From positions 62,001-126,000 of the forward strand of contig JAIYAE010000002.1 of the NCBI GenBank assembly GCA_027489175.1: a stretch of 64,000 nt of DNA, written 5' to 3'. Below, piece by piece: positions 41,109 to 49,716 of the stretch (position 1 is its first letter; each line of letters opens with the position of its first letter). The DNA is from Rhodobacter sp. (GTDB taxonomy: Bacteria; Pseudomonadota; Alphaproteobacteria; Rhodobacterales; Rhodobacteraceae). Under the pieces are notes generated by a model. The model saw nothing but the letters and a program-made list of their open reading frames with translations, searched no databases and was not told the DNA's origin. Position numbers and translations under genes: made by a program.

Positions 41109-41633
41109 ATGGCAACCGAGGCTCATGGCGAGGCTGAAGCAGCAGTGGGCATGCCCCAGCTGGACTTTTCAACCTGGCCGAACCAGATTTTCTGGGCACT
41201 TGTCACGCTGGTCGTGATCTACTTCGTGCTGTCGCGCGTGGCTTTGCCGCGCATCGGTGCGGTTTTGGCAGATCGTAAAAGCGCGATCACCAATGACCTT
41301 GCCGCAGCGGAAGAGCTGAAGCAACGCGCCGTCGCGGCCGAAAAGGCCTATAACGACGCGCTCGCCTCGGCCCGGGCTGAGGCTGCCAAGATCGTGGCCG
41401 CCGCCAAGGCCGACATCCAGAAAGACCTGGATGCCGCGACTGCAGCCGCCGACGCGCAAATCGCAGCCAAAGCGGCCGAGTCCGAAAAGACCATCGCCGC
41501 TATCCGTGACGGCGCTGCCGATGCGGTGGCTGAAGTGGCCCGCGACACGGCTGCCGAACTCGTGGCGGCGCTGGGTGGCTCGGCCGATGGCAAAACTGTT
41601 TCCGCGGCCGTTTCGGCCCGGCTGAAAGGGTAA
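41109..41633 (+). CDS. atpX: ATP synthase F0 subunit b'
   Basis: This 174-residue peripheral stalk subunit has one N-terminal membrane helix ([20 protein letters not shown] near residue 33) followed by a long Ala-rich coiled coil. The N-terminal [20 protein letters not shown] is typical of b' in photosynthetic and other alphaproteobacteria, which use a b/b' heterodimer. Two duplicated b-type genes lie side by side. Confidence 0.94.
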   Translation: MATEAHGEAEAAVGMPQLDFSTWPNQIFWALVTLVVIYFVLSRVALPRIGAVLADRKSAITNDLAAAEELKQRAVAAEKAYNDALASARAEAAKIVAAAKADIQKDLDAATAAADAQIAAKAAESEKTIAAIRDGAADAVAEVARDTAAELVAALGGSADGKTVSAAVSARLKG

Positions 41634-41637
41634 GGCG

Positions 41638-42192
41638 ATGACACGGCTTGCAGTGCTTTTGACGCTTGTCGCCTCGCCTGCTTTGGCAGCGACTGGCCCG
41701 TTCTTCTCGCTCTACAACACCGACTTCGTGGTTCTGCTGGGCTTCCTGACCTTCGTCGCGATCCTGGTCTACCTCAAGGTGCCCGGCAGGATCGCCGGAA
41801 TGCTGGACGCCCGCGCCGTGGCCATCAAGGCCGACCTCGACGAAGCCCGCGCCCTGCGGGAAGAGGCGAAGTCGATCCTGGCCACCTACGAACGCCGCCA
41901 GAAAGAGGTGCAAGAGCAGGCCGACCGCATCGTCGCTTCCGCCAAGGATGAGGCGATGGCCGCCGCCGCCCAGGCCAAGGCCGACCTCAAGGCCTCCATC
42001 GCGCGCCGTCTGGCTGCGGCGACCGACCAGATCGCCTCGGCCGAAGCGGGGGCCATCCGTCAGGTCCGCGAACAGGCCGTTGCAGTTGCAATTGCCGCTG
42101 CCGGGGATGTGCTGGCCAAGCAGATGACCGCCGATGCTGCCGCCGCGTCCATTGACGATGCCATCCTGCAGGTCGCCGACCGGATGCACTGA
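41638..42192 (+). CDS. atpF: ATP synthase F0 subunit b
   Basis: This 184-residue stalk subunit has a signal-like start (MTRLAVLLTLVASPALAATG) and a second hydrophobic helix (FVVLLGFLTFVAILVYLKVP). A coiled coil follows with DARAVAIKADLDEARALREE. With the b' protein it forms the peripheral stalk. The F1 genes (atpHAGDC) are not in the window, as is usual for alphaproteobacteria with split atp operons. A terminator follows. Confidence 0.95.
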   Translation: MTRLAVLLTLVASPALAATGPFFSLYNTDFVVLLGFLTFVAILVYLKVPGRIAGMLDARAVAIKADLDEARALREEAKSILATYERRQKEVQEQADRIVASAKDEAMAAAAQAKADLKASIARRLAAATDQIASAEAGAIRQVREQAVAVAIAAAGDVLAKQMTADAAAASIDDAILQVADRMH

Positions 42193-42218
42193 CCGCGCGT
42201 CAGGTCTGACACACCAGA

Positions 42219-42244
42219 ACGGCGGCCCATCGGGCCGCCGTTTT
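42219..42244 (+). terminator. Intrinsic terminator after atpF
   Basis: ACGGCGGCCC (42219-42228), loop ATC, and GGGCCGCCGT (42232-42241) form a perfect stem followed by TTT, ending the F0 operon. Confidence 0.93.
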
Positions 42245-42261
42245 CAGTTCCGGCTTATGCC

Positions 42262-43029
42262 TCAGCGGCTTTCCTCATGCTCCAGCCGCTGGCGGGCGAT
42301 GGTTTCGTTCTTCTCGGCCCGGATCTGATCGACCAGCGCCTGTTCCACAAAGTTCAGATGCGCCTCGACCGCAGCCCTGGCGGCCGCAGGGTCGCGGGCC
42401 TGCACGGCCGTGTTCATCGCCCGGTGCTGGTCCAGCAGCTGGTCGCGCGTCATCCGGTTCTTGAACATCACCTGCCGATTGTAGAACACCCCCTGCCGCA
42501 GCAGATCGAACATCGACCGCAGCATGTGCAGCATGATGACGTTGTGGCTCGCCTCGATGATCGCCATGTGGAACTCGGCGTCCAGCTGCGCCTCATCGGT
42601 CGGGTCGCGTTTTTGATGCGCCAGTTCCATCTTGGCAAAGATCGTCGCAATCACCCGCAGATCGGTTTCCGACCCCAGCCGCGCCGCGCGTTCTGCGGCA
42701 AGCCCCTCCATGTCACGGCGAAAGGCGATGTAGTCGAACACGGCCTCTTCATGCGTGGCAAACAGCTGGATCAGCGCCGGCGAAAACGCCGATCCCAAGA
42801 CCTCGGCGACAAACACGCCTGACCCCGCACGGCTGATCAACAGCCCCCGGTCGGCCAGATCACTGATGGCATCGCGCAACGACGGCCGGGACACGCCCAG
42901 CTTTTCCGCCATGTCCCGCTCTGACGGCAGCCGTTCCCCGGGTTGCAAGATCCCCCGCAGGATCAGTTGCTCGATCTGGCGAACCACGGATTGCGACAGC
43001 TTTTCGGGAGTGACTTTCAGGAACGGCAT
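42262..43029 (-). CDS. GntR/FCD-family transcriptional regulator
   Basis: This 255-residue regulator starts MPFLKVTPEKLSQSVVRQIE and has the wHTH LPSERDMAEKLGVSRPSLRD at about 40-60. A helical FCD effector domain follows (about 90-240) with FHMAIIEASHNVIMLHMLRS. The PdhR/LldR type often responds to pyruvate, lactate or glycolate. The start at 43029 overlaps one arm of a perfect inverted repeat, probably its own operator. A longer frame to 43122 is not used. Confidence 0.9.
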   Translation of the reverse strand: MPFLKVTPEKLSQSVVRQIEQLILRGILQPGERLPSERDMAEKLGVSRPSLRDAISDLADRGLLISRAGSGVFVAEVLGSAFSPALIQLFATHEEAVFDYIAFRRDMEGLAAERAARLGSETDLRVIATIFAKMELAHQKRDPTDEAQLDAEFHMAIIEASHNVIMLHMLRSMFDLLRQGVFYNRQVMFKNRMTRDQLLDQHRAMNTAVQARDPAAARAAVEAHLNFVEQALVDQIRAEKNETIARQRLEHEESR

Positions 43030-43056
43030 TTCGGACCCCTGCGATTGGTCCGAAAT
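43028..43056. promoter_or_regulatory. Probable autoregulatory operator at the GntR start codon
   Basis: ATTTCGGACC (43028-43037), nine bases and GGTCCGAAAT (43047-43056) form a perfect 10-bp inverted repeat. The second arm's TTGGTCCGAAAT resembles the TTGGT-NN-ACC type sites of FCD regulators. Binding here would block initiation of its own gene; an mRNA hairpin over the start is also possible. Confidence 0.55.
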
Positions 43057-43085
43057 TATGACCGGTTGGCTGCCGACACAATGCC

Positions 43086-43112
43086 AAAAGGGGCCGGGAA
43101 TGTCCCGGCCCC
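43086..43112 (-). terminator. Intrinsic terminator after the OmpA lipoprotein gene
   Basis: On the minus strand a 10-bp perfect stem, GGGGCCGGGA / TCCCGGCCCC (43090-43112), with a three-base loop is followed by TTTT, 22 bases past the stop of the OmpA gene. Confidence 0.88.
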
Positions 43113-43133
43113 CTGAATTCATGTCGCCAAAGC

Positions 43134-43790
43134 TTAGCGCGTCGGGCGGATGATGATCTCGACCCTGCGGTTCTGGGCGCGTCCCTCGGGCGTCAGGTTC
43201 GACGCGATCGGCTGATCCTCACCCCGTCCAAAGGCCGCGATGCGGGCACCTGGCACACCGCTGTCACGCAGGACACCCGCGACCGAAACGGCCCGGCGCT
43301 GCGAAAGATCCTGGTTGTAGGCGGCGGCACCGGAGTTGTCGGTGTGGCCGATCACCTCGATCCGGCTGTTGGGGTATTTCAACAGGCTGGAGGCAACGGT
43401 CGACAGGTCGCGGCGCAGGTCGGGGCGCACGGCGGCGCTGTCGACGGCGAACAGCAGGTCCTGCGGCATGTTCACGATCAGGTAGTCACCCGTGTTCGTG
43501 ACCGAGATGTTGGAGCTGAGCGACCCGCGCAGTTCGGCTGCCTGACGGTCAAGGTCAGCGCCGATCAGCGCGCCGGTGCCCGCGCCAAGCGCGCCACCCA
43601 GGACAGCGCCCTTCAGCTCGTCACCGTCGCGGGCCGTTGCAGCACCCGCAACCGCACCAACCAGGCCACCGATCACGGCGCCACTTTTGGTGCGGCCGTT
43701 CGGATCATCGGGATAGGCGTTCGGGTCCACGCAGGCCGTCAGCGCCAGAAGGCTGGCCGCAGCCAGAATAAGGGGGGTCTTCATCATCAT
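43134..43790 (-). CDS. OmpA-family outer-membrane lipoprotein
   Basis: This 218-residue protein starts MMMKTPLILAAASLLALTAC with a lipobox (LTAC). A Gly-zipper domain (SGAVIGGLVGAVAGAATA and KGAVLGGALGAGTGALIGAD, about 45-100) follows, then an OmpA-like peptidoglycan-binding domain (about 120-218) with SRIEVIGHTDNSGAAAYNQD. It probably tethers the outer membrane to the cell wall. Three consecutive ATGs (43784, 43787, 43790) are possible starts. Confidence 0.9.
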   Translation of the reverse strand: MMMKTPLILAAASLLALTACVDPNAYPDDPNGRTKSGAVIGGLVGAVAGAATARDGDELKGAVLGGALGAGTGALIGADLDRQAAELRGSLSSNISVTNTGDYLIVNMPQDLLFAVDSAAVRPDLRRDLSTVASSLLKYPNSRIEVIGHTDNSGAAAYNQDLSQRRAVSVAGVLRDSGVPGARIAAFGRGEDQPIASNLTPEGRAQNRRVEIIIRPTR

Positions 43791-43910
43791 TGCTCTCGCC
43801 TCGAAAAGGTCTCTGTCCCGCGGACCGGGCTCTGTGCACCTTATAGCAAGGGCCAGATCAGGATGACAGCCGAAGACATAACGCACGAAACATCGGCATG
43901 GTTCCGCGCA

Positions 43911-44741
43911 TCACAAATTTGTTCGCGCCGCTTCCCAGGCCAGCATCGCGCGCTTGCGCGAGAGGCCCCAGTGATAGCCGCCAAGCCCCCCGTCGCGGCG
44001 CAAGGCCCGGTGGCAGGGGATCAGGAAACTGATCGGGTTCCGTCCCACCGCCGTCCCCACCGCCCGATGCGCCGTCGGGTGGCCGATGGCCCCGGCGATA
44101 TCGGCATAAGTGGTGACATGGCCGGTCGGGATCGCCAGCAGCGCCTCCCAGACCTTGATCTGGAACGGCGCGCCGATCAGGTGCAGCTCGCTCGCCTTGC
44201 CATCAAAGGCCGCATCCACCAAGGGGCGCAGGGCGACCGGGTCCTCGACATACTCGGCCTTGGGCCAGCGGCTGACCAGATCCTCCAATGCGGCCTCGGC
44301 CCCCACCTCATCGGCAAAGCCGATGCCGCAGATGCCCCGGTCGGTGGCCATCACCAGTGCCGGGCCAAACGGGCTTTCGAACCAGCCCCAGCGGATGACC
44401 AGCCCCGCGCCCCCCCGGGCATAATCGCCCGGCGACATCGCCTCCCAGGTCAGAAACAGATCATGCAGACGGCCGCTGCCGGACAGGCCTGCCTCATGCG
44501 CGGCGGCAAGGGTGGTGTGGCGTTCGGCCAGAAGGCGGCGCGCATGGCCGAGTGTCAGGTATTGCTGATACCGCTTCGGGCTTACGCCGACCCATTGGCT
44601 GAACACCCGCTGGAAATGTGCCGGGCTCATCCGCATCTGTGCGGCCAACCCGTCCAGCGTCAGGCCGGGGCCGCCAGCGTCAATCGCTTCCAGCGCGCGG
44701 GCGATCACCTGGTAATGATAGGCGGGTGATTGGTCGGTCAT
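43911..44741 (-). CDS. AraC-HTH/O6-alkylguanine-DNA methyltransferase fusion (Ada-like)
   Basis: This 276-residue protein has an N-terminal AraC HTH (GLTLDGLAAQMRMSPAHFQR then VFSQWVGVSPKRYQQYL) and a C-terminal suicide alkyltransferase (about 195-270) with the acceptor motif FLIPCHRALRRDGG. Compared with full Ada it lacks the N-terminal phosphotriester Cys domain. It repairs O6-alkylguanine and may regulate its own expression. The gene ends about 120 bases before the OmpA gene start on the same strand. Confidence 0.93.
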   Translation of the reverse strand: MTDQSPAYHYQVIARALEAIDAGGPGLTLDGLAAQMRMSPAHFQRVFSQWVGVSPKRYQQYLTLGHARRLLAERHTTLAAAHEAGLSGSGRLHDLFLTWEAMSPGDYARGGAGLVIRWGWFESPFGPALVMATDRGICGIGFADEVGAEAALEDLVSRWPKAEYVEDPVALRPLVDAAFDGKASELHLIGAPFQIKVWEALLAIPTGHVTTYADIAGAIGHPTAHRAVGTAVGRNPISFLIPCHRALRRDGGLGGYHWGLSRKRAMLAWEAARTNL

Positions 44742-44873
44742 GGCTGTCTCCTTGTCGCCATCCTAACTTGGCAGCGGCGGTCCCGCGACCCGCTTCCTGC
44801 GCATCCGGTTTTCCAGCCTTGAGCCTGTCCCGCCCCCGTGTTTCCCTTGTCCCACCCCATGCATGAGGCCCGA

Positions 44874-45263
44874 ATGCTCCGCCTTGCCCTGATGACGACT
44901 GCGCTCCTCGCTGCCCTTCCCGCTGCCGCCGAAACCCGCTGCGGCTGGTACCACAACCCATCCCCCGCCAACGTGATCCTTGAGGATGCCGATGGTCAGT
45001 GGTGGCTGGCGATGCAGGGCAGCCCCCCCGTCCCCGGGTTCGACGACGCCTATACCCCTGAATTCGACAACCGCCTGCGGCTGGACTACCAGGGCCAGCC
45101 GACCGACCGCTACGGATCAAGCTGCGCCTGCGCCGAAGGCCGGTTCGATGCCACCCGCGGCCAGTACGACAACGTGCTGTCGATCAGCTCCTTGCGCGAA
45201 ATCCCGCTGGAACGGTGCGAGGCCGATCCGAAGCTGCCGCCTCTGCTGGTCGGCGACCAGTAA
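44874..45263 (+). CDS. DUF4087-type exported protein
   Basis: This 129-residue protein has a signal peptide (MLRLALMTTALLAALPAAAE) followed by TRCGWYHNPSPANVILEDAD and SSCACAEGRFDATRG. The pattern RCGW..NPxPxN and paired Cys match DUF4087 periplasmic proteins. Start 44874 is chosen for the signal peptide and GAGG upstream; an earlier ATG is at 44838. Function unknown. Confidence 0.75.
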   Translation: MLRLALMTTALLAALPAAAETRCGWYHNPSPANVILEDADGQWWLAMQGSPPVPGFDDAYTPEFDNRLRLDYQGQPTDRYGSSCACAEGRFDATRGQYDNVLSISSLREIPLERCEADPKLPPLLVGDQ

Positions 45264-45300
45264 GGTTGCACGACGGGCGCGGCGCTGGCACAAGGGCCGC

Positions 45301-45945
45301 ATGGTCCCGCAGCTTCCTTACGCCACGCTGAAACAGATCTTCGCGCGCTTCGCCGAGATCGAGCCCGAACCGAAGGGCGAGCTTGAGCATGTCAACGCCT
45401 TCACCCTTCTGGTGGCCGTCGCCCTTTCGGCGCAGGCCACCGACGTGGGCGTGAACAAGGCCACCCGCAAGCTTTTCCAGATCGCCGACACGCCGCAGAA
45501 AATGCTCGACCTCGGCGAAGAGGCCCTGATCGACCACATCAAGACCATCGGCCTTTACCGCAACAAGGCCAAGAACGTCATCAAGCTCTCTCGCCTGCTG
45601 ATCGACAACTTCGGGGGTGAGGTGCCATCCTCCCGCGCCGCCCTCGTCACCCTGCCGGGCGTGGGGCGGAAGACGGCGAATGTCGTCCTTTCGATGTGGT
45701 TTCACCACCCGGCACAGGCGGTGGATACCCACATCTTCCGCGTCGGCAACCGCACCGGCATCTGCCCCGGCAAGGATGAGACGGCGGTTGAGCGCGCCAT
45801 CGAAGACCACGTTCCCGTCGAATACCAGCACCACGCCCACCACTGGCTTATCCTGCATGGCCGGTATATCTGCGTCGCGCGCAAACCCAAATGCAGCATC
45901 TGCCCGATCGCGGAATGGTGCCTTTACCCGGAGAAGACCGCATGA
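45301..45945 (+). CDS. nth: Endonuclease III
   Basis: This 214-residue bifunctional DNA glycosylase/AP lyase removes oxidised pyrimidines. It has the HhH motif LVTLPGVGRKTANVVL near residue 110, the catalytic Lys in GRKTA, and the catalytic Asp in AVDTHIFRVGNR. The [4Fe-4S] motif is C-X6-C-X2-C-X5-C at the C-terminus (CVARKPKCSICPIAEWC). It overlaps the PfkB gene by four bases. Confidence 0.96.
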   Translation: MVPQLPYATLKQIFARFAEIEPEPKGELEHVNAFTLLVAVALSAQATDVGVNKATRKLFQIADTPQKMLDLGEEALIDHIKTIGLYRNKAKNVIKLSRLLIDNFGGEVPSSRAALVTLPGVGRKTANVVLSMWFHHPAQAVDTHIFRVGNRTGICPGKDETAVERAIEDHVPVEYQHHAHHWLILHGRYICVARKPKCSICPIAEWCLYPEKTA

Positions 45946-46925
45946 AGTCCTACCAGGTTGTCGGCATCGGCAATGCCATCGTCGATGTGTTTTCCACGGC
46001 TGACGACACGTTCCTTGACCTGATGGGCATCCAGAAGGGCATCATGCAGCTGGTCGAGCGTGAGCGGGGCGAGCTTCTTTACGGTGCGATGACCAACCGC
46101 CAGCAGGCGCCGGGCGGGTCAGTCGCGAACACGCTGGCCGGGCTTGGCAGCCTTGGCCTTGCCACCGCCTTTATCGGCCGGGTCCATGACGATGCGCTTG
46201 GCCGCTTCTACGCCCGCTCCATGGCGGATGAGGGCACGGAATTCGTCAACCCTCCGGTCCCGGGGGGCGAGCTTCCCACCTCGCGCAGCATGATCTTCGT
46301 CTCGCCTGATGGGGAACGGTCGATGAACACCTACCTTGGCATTTCCTCCGAGCTTGGCCCCGAGGATGTGTCGGAATCCGTGGCCGGCAGCGCCGAGATC
46401 CTGTTCCTTGAAGGCTATCTCTACGACAAACCCAAGGGAAAGCTGGCGTTCGAGCGCGCGGTTGACCTTTGCCACAAGGCAGGCGGCAAGGCCGGGATTT
46501 CGCTGTCCGACCCGTTCTGCGTCGACCGGCACCGCGATGACTTTCGCCGTCTGGTCAAATCGCTGGATTATGTGATCGGCAACGAACACGAATGGTGCTC
46601 GCTTTACCAGACTGACCTTTCCGCAGCCCTGGAACAGGCGGCACAAGATGCGGGCCTTGTCGCCTGCACCCGCTCCGGGGAAGACGTCATCATCGTGCGG
46701 GGGGATGAGACCGCCCTTGCCCCGGTCCGCCGGGTGGTGCCCGTCGATGCCACCGGCGCGGGCGATCTCTTTGCAGCCGGGTTCCTGTACGGCTATGCCA
46801 CGGGTCAATCCCTGGCCACGGCCGGCCGGATGGGCTGCATCGCCGCGACCGAAGTCATCACCCATTTCGGCGCCCGTCCGGAAACCGACCTGAAGACGCT
46901 GTTCCGCAAGGAAGGCCTGATCTGA
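45942..46925 (+). CDS. PfkB-family carbohydrate/nucleoside kinase (adenosine kinase-like)
   Basis: This 327-residue kinase starts MKSYQVVGIGNAIVDVFSTA. It has the PfkB N-terminal GGSVANTLAGLGSLGLATAF near residue 50 and the catalytic DATGAGDLFAAGFLYGYATG near 267, with Asp as the base. The pattern resembles alphaproteobacterial adenosine kinase. Substrate not certain. It is translationally coupled to nth. Confidence 0.88.
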   Translation: MKSYQVVGIGNAIVDVFSTADDTFLDLMGIQKGIMQLVERERGELLYGAMTNRQQAPGGSVANTLAGLGSLGLATAFIGRVHDDALGRFYARSMADEGTEFVNPPVPGGELPTSRSMIFVSPDGERSMNTYLGISSELGPEDVSESVAGSAEILFLEGYLYDKPKGKLAFERAVDLCHKAGGKAGISLSDPFCVDRHRDDFRRLVKSLDYVIGNEHEWCSLYQTDLSAALEQAAQDAGLVACTRSGEDVIIVRGDETALAPVRRVVPVDATGAGDLFAAGFLYGYATGQSLATAGRMGCIAATEVITHFGARPETDLKTLFRKEGLI

Positions 46926-47042
46926 CCGCGCCCCTTGCGGCATCCTGACACCATCTGACGGCAATTTTAACGGCTCTTGCCCGAAGCTTGCCCCAATTCC
47001 TCGGTAAAAACCCCCACGGGGTTGAACGAACGGAGTGTTCCG

Positions 47043-48014
47043 GTGCTGCGACTGATTGGCTTGCTTTCAATGTTCTCCATCGCGGCCGGGGGCTTCCTTG
47101 TGCTGGACTACAACATGGCCCGCCAGCTGGTCACCGCCGCCGATGAAGAGGCAGACCTGCCGATCCGTGACTATCTCGGCGGCCTTTCCGGCCGCATCGC
47201 CTCGCTGGCCCGCTCGGCCGACCCCTCGGGCCTGCCGCGCGATCTGGCTGACATGCTGCCCCGCCCGCCCGAAGGCTGGACGGTCCGCCCGGCGACGAAG
47301 GATGACACCCAGCCCTTCCTGCCCCGCGCCGCCGGCACGGGTGAGGCGCTGGCCCTCGGCCTTGTCGCCGACATGGTCAACGCCAAGGTTCCCGACGCGG
47401 CCGAAGTAGCGATCCTGACCTATGAACGCGGGGAACGCCGGGTCATCGTCAAGGCCGTGCGCTATCCCGATGTGATCTTCAGCGGTGTCATGGCCACCGA
47501 CCAGCGCCTTGCCTTGCAAACCACGGCCGCTGCCTACCGTGGCCTCTTTACCATGACGGTCCGCGGTCTCGACATCACCGAAGACATGCTGCCCGATGAC
47601 ATGCGGGGCAGGCTTTTCATGGCCGATGTGGGCGGCCAGATTCACCTGCGCGTGCTGGCCTCGCGCCGGATGTCGGATGCCGATCTGGTCGACTTCTTTG
47701 AAACGCTGCACGTCAAGGCGATGAACGCCGCCGTGGTGAAAAAGCAGGATGGCCTCGGCGATGTACCGGTCATCGTGCTGGCCTCGGCGTTGGACCGCGA
47801 TGCCCGCAACGCCTATGACAGCGACCGCGCCGCCCGGTCTGCGGCCCGCCTTGCCGCCCACCGCGCCGATTACGATGCAGCCCAGGCCAGCCTGGCCGCC
47901 GATGCCGCCGCCGATGCTGGTGACACCGAGGTTGAGCCCGCCGCCAAGGCAGCCCCGGCCATAATCTGTGATCAGGGCGCAGGCGGGATCAAGCGCTGCA
48001 GGGTCGGCGACTGA
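47043..48014 (+). CDS. Hypothetical membrane-anchored protein, 323 residues
   Basis: The GTG start at 47043 follows a GGAG ribosome binding site and gives MLRLIGLLSMFSIAAGGFLV (with GTG read as Met), a single N-terminal anchor. A long soluble part follows with DLPIRDYLGGLSGRIASLAR and KAVRYPDVIFSGVMATDQR, and a C-terminal Ala/Asp-rich low-complexity region (about 265-310) ending with two Cys. No family is recognised. It faces speB tail to tail. Confidence 0.7.
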   Translation: MLRLIGLLSMFSIAAGGFLVLDYNMARQLVTAADEEADLPIRDYLGGLSGRIASLARSADPSGLPRDLADMLPRPPEGWTVRPATKDDTQPFLPRAAGTGEALALGLVADMVNAKVPDAAEVAILTYERGERRVIVKAVRYPDVIFSGVMATDQRLALQTTAAAYRGLFTMTVRGLDITEDMLPDDMRGRLFMADVGGQIHLRVLASRRMSDADLVDFFETLHVKAMNAAVVKKQDGLGDVPVIVLASALDRDARNAYDSDRAARSAARLAAHRADYDAAQASLAADAAADAGDTEVEPAAKAAPAIICDQGAGGIKRCRVGD

Positions 48015-48019
48015 CCGGC

Positions 48020-48994
48020 CTAGAACACCAGCCCGGAAAAGCGTGACGGCACCTGCGGCACACCGGGCAGCACGCACAGCATCTCATAAAGCAGGTTCGC
48101 CCCGATCAGCGCGGTGTTGCCCGTCGGGTCATAGGGTGGCGACACCTCCACCAGATCACCGCCGATGATGTTCAGCCCCGCGCAGCCCCGGATGATCTCC
48201 AGCGCCTGCCAGGTGGACAGACCGCCGGGTTCCACCGTGCCCGTGCCGGGTGCAAAGGCCGGGTCCAGACTGTCGATGTCATAGCTGATGTAGACGGGCG
48301 CATCGCCGATCTTTGCCCGCACCTGGGCCATGAGGCCGGTCAGCGATTTGTGCCAGCACTCCTCGGCCTGCACCACCGTCCAGCCCTTGTCGCGGGCCCA
48401 GTTGAAATCATCCGGGGAATAGCCGGTTCCCCGCAGGCCGATCTGGAACACCTTGTCGTTGATCAGACAGCCATCCTCCCACGCGCGGCGGAAGGGGCAG
48501 CCGTGGGCGACCGTCTCGCCAAACATCGTGTCGTTGATGTCGGCGTGGGCATCGATGTGGATCAGCGCGACCGGCCCGTGCCGTTCCTTCACCGCCCGCA
48601 GGATCGGCCAAGTCAGCGTATGATCCCCGCCCAGCGTCAGGGGGATCACGCCGTGGCCCAACACCTCGCGGTAATGCGCTGTGATGATGTCCACGGTCTT
48701 TTTCAGATCAAAGGTGTTGATCGCCACATCGCCGATATCGGCCACCTGCAGATGCTCAAACGGCGCCGCCCCCGTTGCCATGTTGTAGGGCCGCAGCATG
48801 CGGCTTTCGTCGCGGATCTGCCGTGGCCCCAGCCGCGTGCCCGGGCGGTTCGAGGTGCCGTGGTCCATCGGAATGCCGATGAAGGCCACATCCAGCCCCT
48901 TGGCCGAGGTCGCCGCCGGCAGCCGCATCATCGTGGCCGGCCCGCCAAAGCGCGGCATGTCATTGCCGCCCAGCGGTTGGTTGAAGTCCGTCAT
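48020..48994 (-). CDS. speB: Agmatinase
   Basis: This 324-residue ureohydrolase cleaves agmatine to putrescine and urea. Binuclear Mn ligands are seen in LGGDHTLTWPILRAV, HIDAHADINDTM and SYDIDSLDPAFAPGTGTVEP. It ends the polyamine transport operon: the metallo-hydrolase stop overlaps it by four bases. Its product, putrescine, fits the importer's predicted cargo. Confidence 0.94.
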   Translation of the reverse strand: MTDFNQPLGGNDMPRFGGPATMMRLPAATSAKGLDVAFIGIPMDHGTSNRPGTRLGPRQIRDESRMLRPYNMATGAAPFEHLQVADIGDVAINTFDLKKTVDIITAHYREVLGHGVIPLTLGGDHTLTWPILRAVKERHGPVALIHIDAHADINDTMFGETVAHGCPFRRAWEDGCLINDKVFQIGLRGTGYSPDDFNWARDKGWTVVQAEECWHKSLTGLMAQVRAKIGDAPVYISYDIDSLDPAFAPGTGTVEPGGLSTWQALEIIRGCAGLNIIGGDLVEVSPPYDPTGNTALIGANLLYEMLCVLPGVPQVPSRFSGLVF

Positions 48995-49716
48995 CGTCCC
49001 TTACCCCTCAGCCAGTCCAAGATCATCTCGCGGTGCCTTTCTCCCGAGTAACTCGGGAAATGCCCGCCATGCACCACCCGTGCCGGCAGCGCCAGCAGCC
49101 GCTCCATCGAGGTGACATACTGCGCCTGCTCCAGGTCAGATGTCCCCTCGATCAGGTCCCCGTCATAGACGATATCGCCGGAAAACAGGATGCCCGTCGC
49201 CGCCTCCCACAAGGCGATCCCGCCGGGAGAATGCCCCGGCGTATGGATCACCTCAAACTGCCGGTCGCCAAGGTCCACCACATCGCCATCCCAAAGCAGA
49301 CGCGTCGCGGGGGCGGCCTGCACAGCATAGGTCTCGCAGGCGAAGGGCTCGGGCGGCAGGGTCGTGAAGATATCGTCGGTCACATACTTGTCGGCAAAGG
49401 TATTCTCCCGCGTCGGCGCGCGCATGAGGTGCGCTTCGGCCCCATGGCACAGACGGCAGGGAAACTCGTGGTGCAGCCCGATATGGTCAAAATGCGTGTG
49501 GCTTGCGACCGCCTGCAGCGGCCGTTCGGTCACCAGCATAACCTGGTCACGAAGGCTGACCACACCCATCCCGCTGTCCACCAGCATATCCGTATCGCGC
49601 CCCCGCACGTGCCAGACATTGCAGCGGTAGAACTCGCGGATATGCGGCTCGTCGATATGGGTGACCCCGTCACCCATGCCCCGCACCCGCCACCAGTTTT
49701 CCGGGTTAGCTCTCAT
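48991..49716 (-). CDS. Metallo-beta-lactamase-fold hydrolase
   Basis: This 241-residue enzyme has the metal motif SHTHFDHIG near residue 72 (HxHxDH), the second-site histidines in HTPGHSPGGIALW, and FSGDIVYDG. The family is broad (glyoxalase II, lactonases). Context in a polyamine/agmatine operon suggests a hydrolytic step on a related compound, unproven. It overlaps potA and speB by four bases each. Confidence 0.85.
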   Translation of the reverse strand: MRANPENWWRVRGMGDGVTHIDEPHIREFYRCNVWHVRGRDTDMLVDSGMGVVSLRDQVMLVTERPLQAVASHTHFDHIGLHHEFPCRLCHGAEAHLMRAPTRENTFADKYVTDDIFTTLPPEPFACETYAVQAAPATRLLWDGDVVDLGDRQFEVIHTPGHSPGGIALWEAATGILFSGDIVYDGDLIEGTSDLEQAQYVTSMERLLALPARVVHGGHFPSYSGERHREMILDWLRGKGR

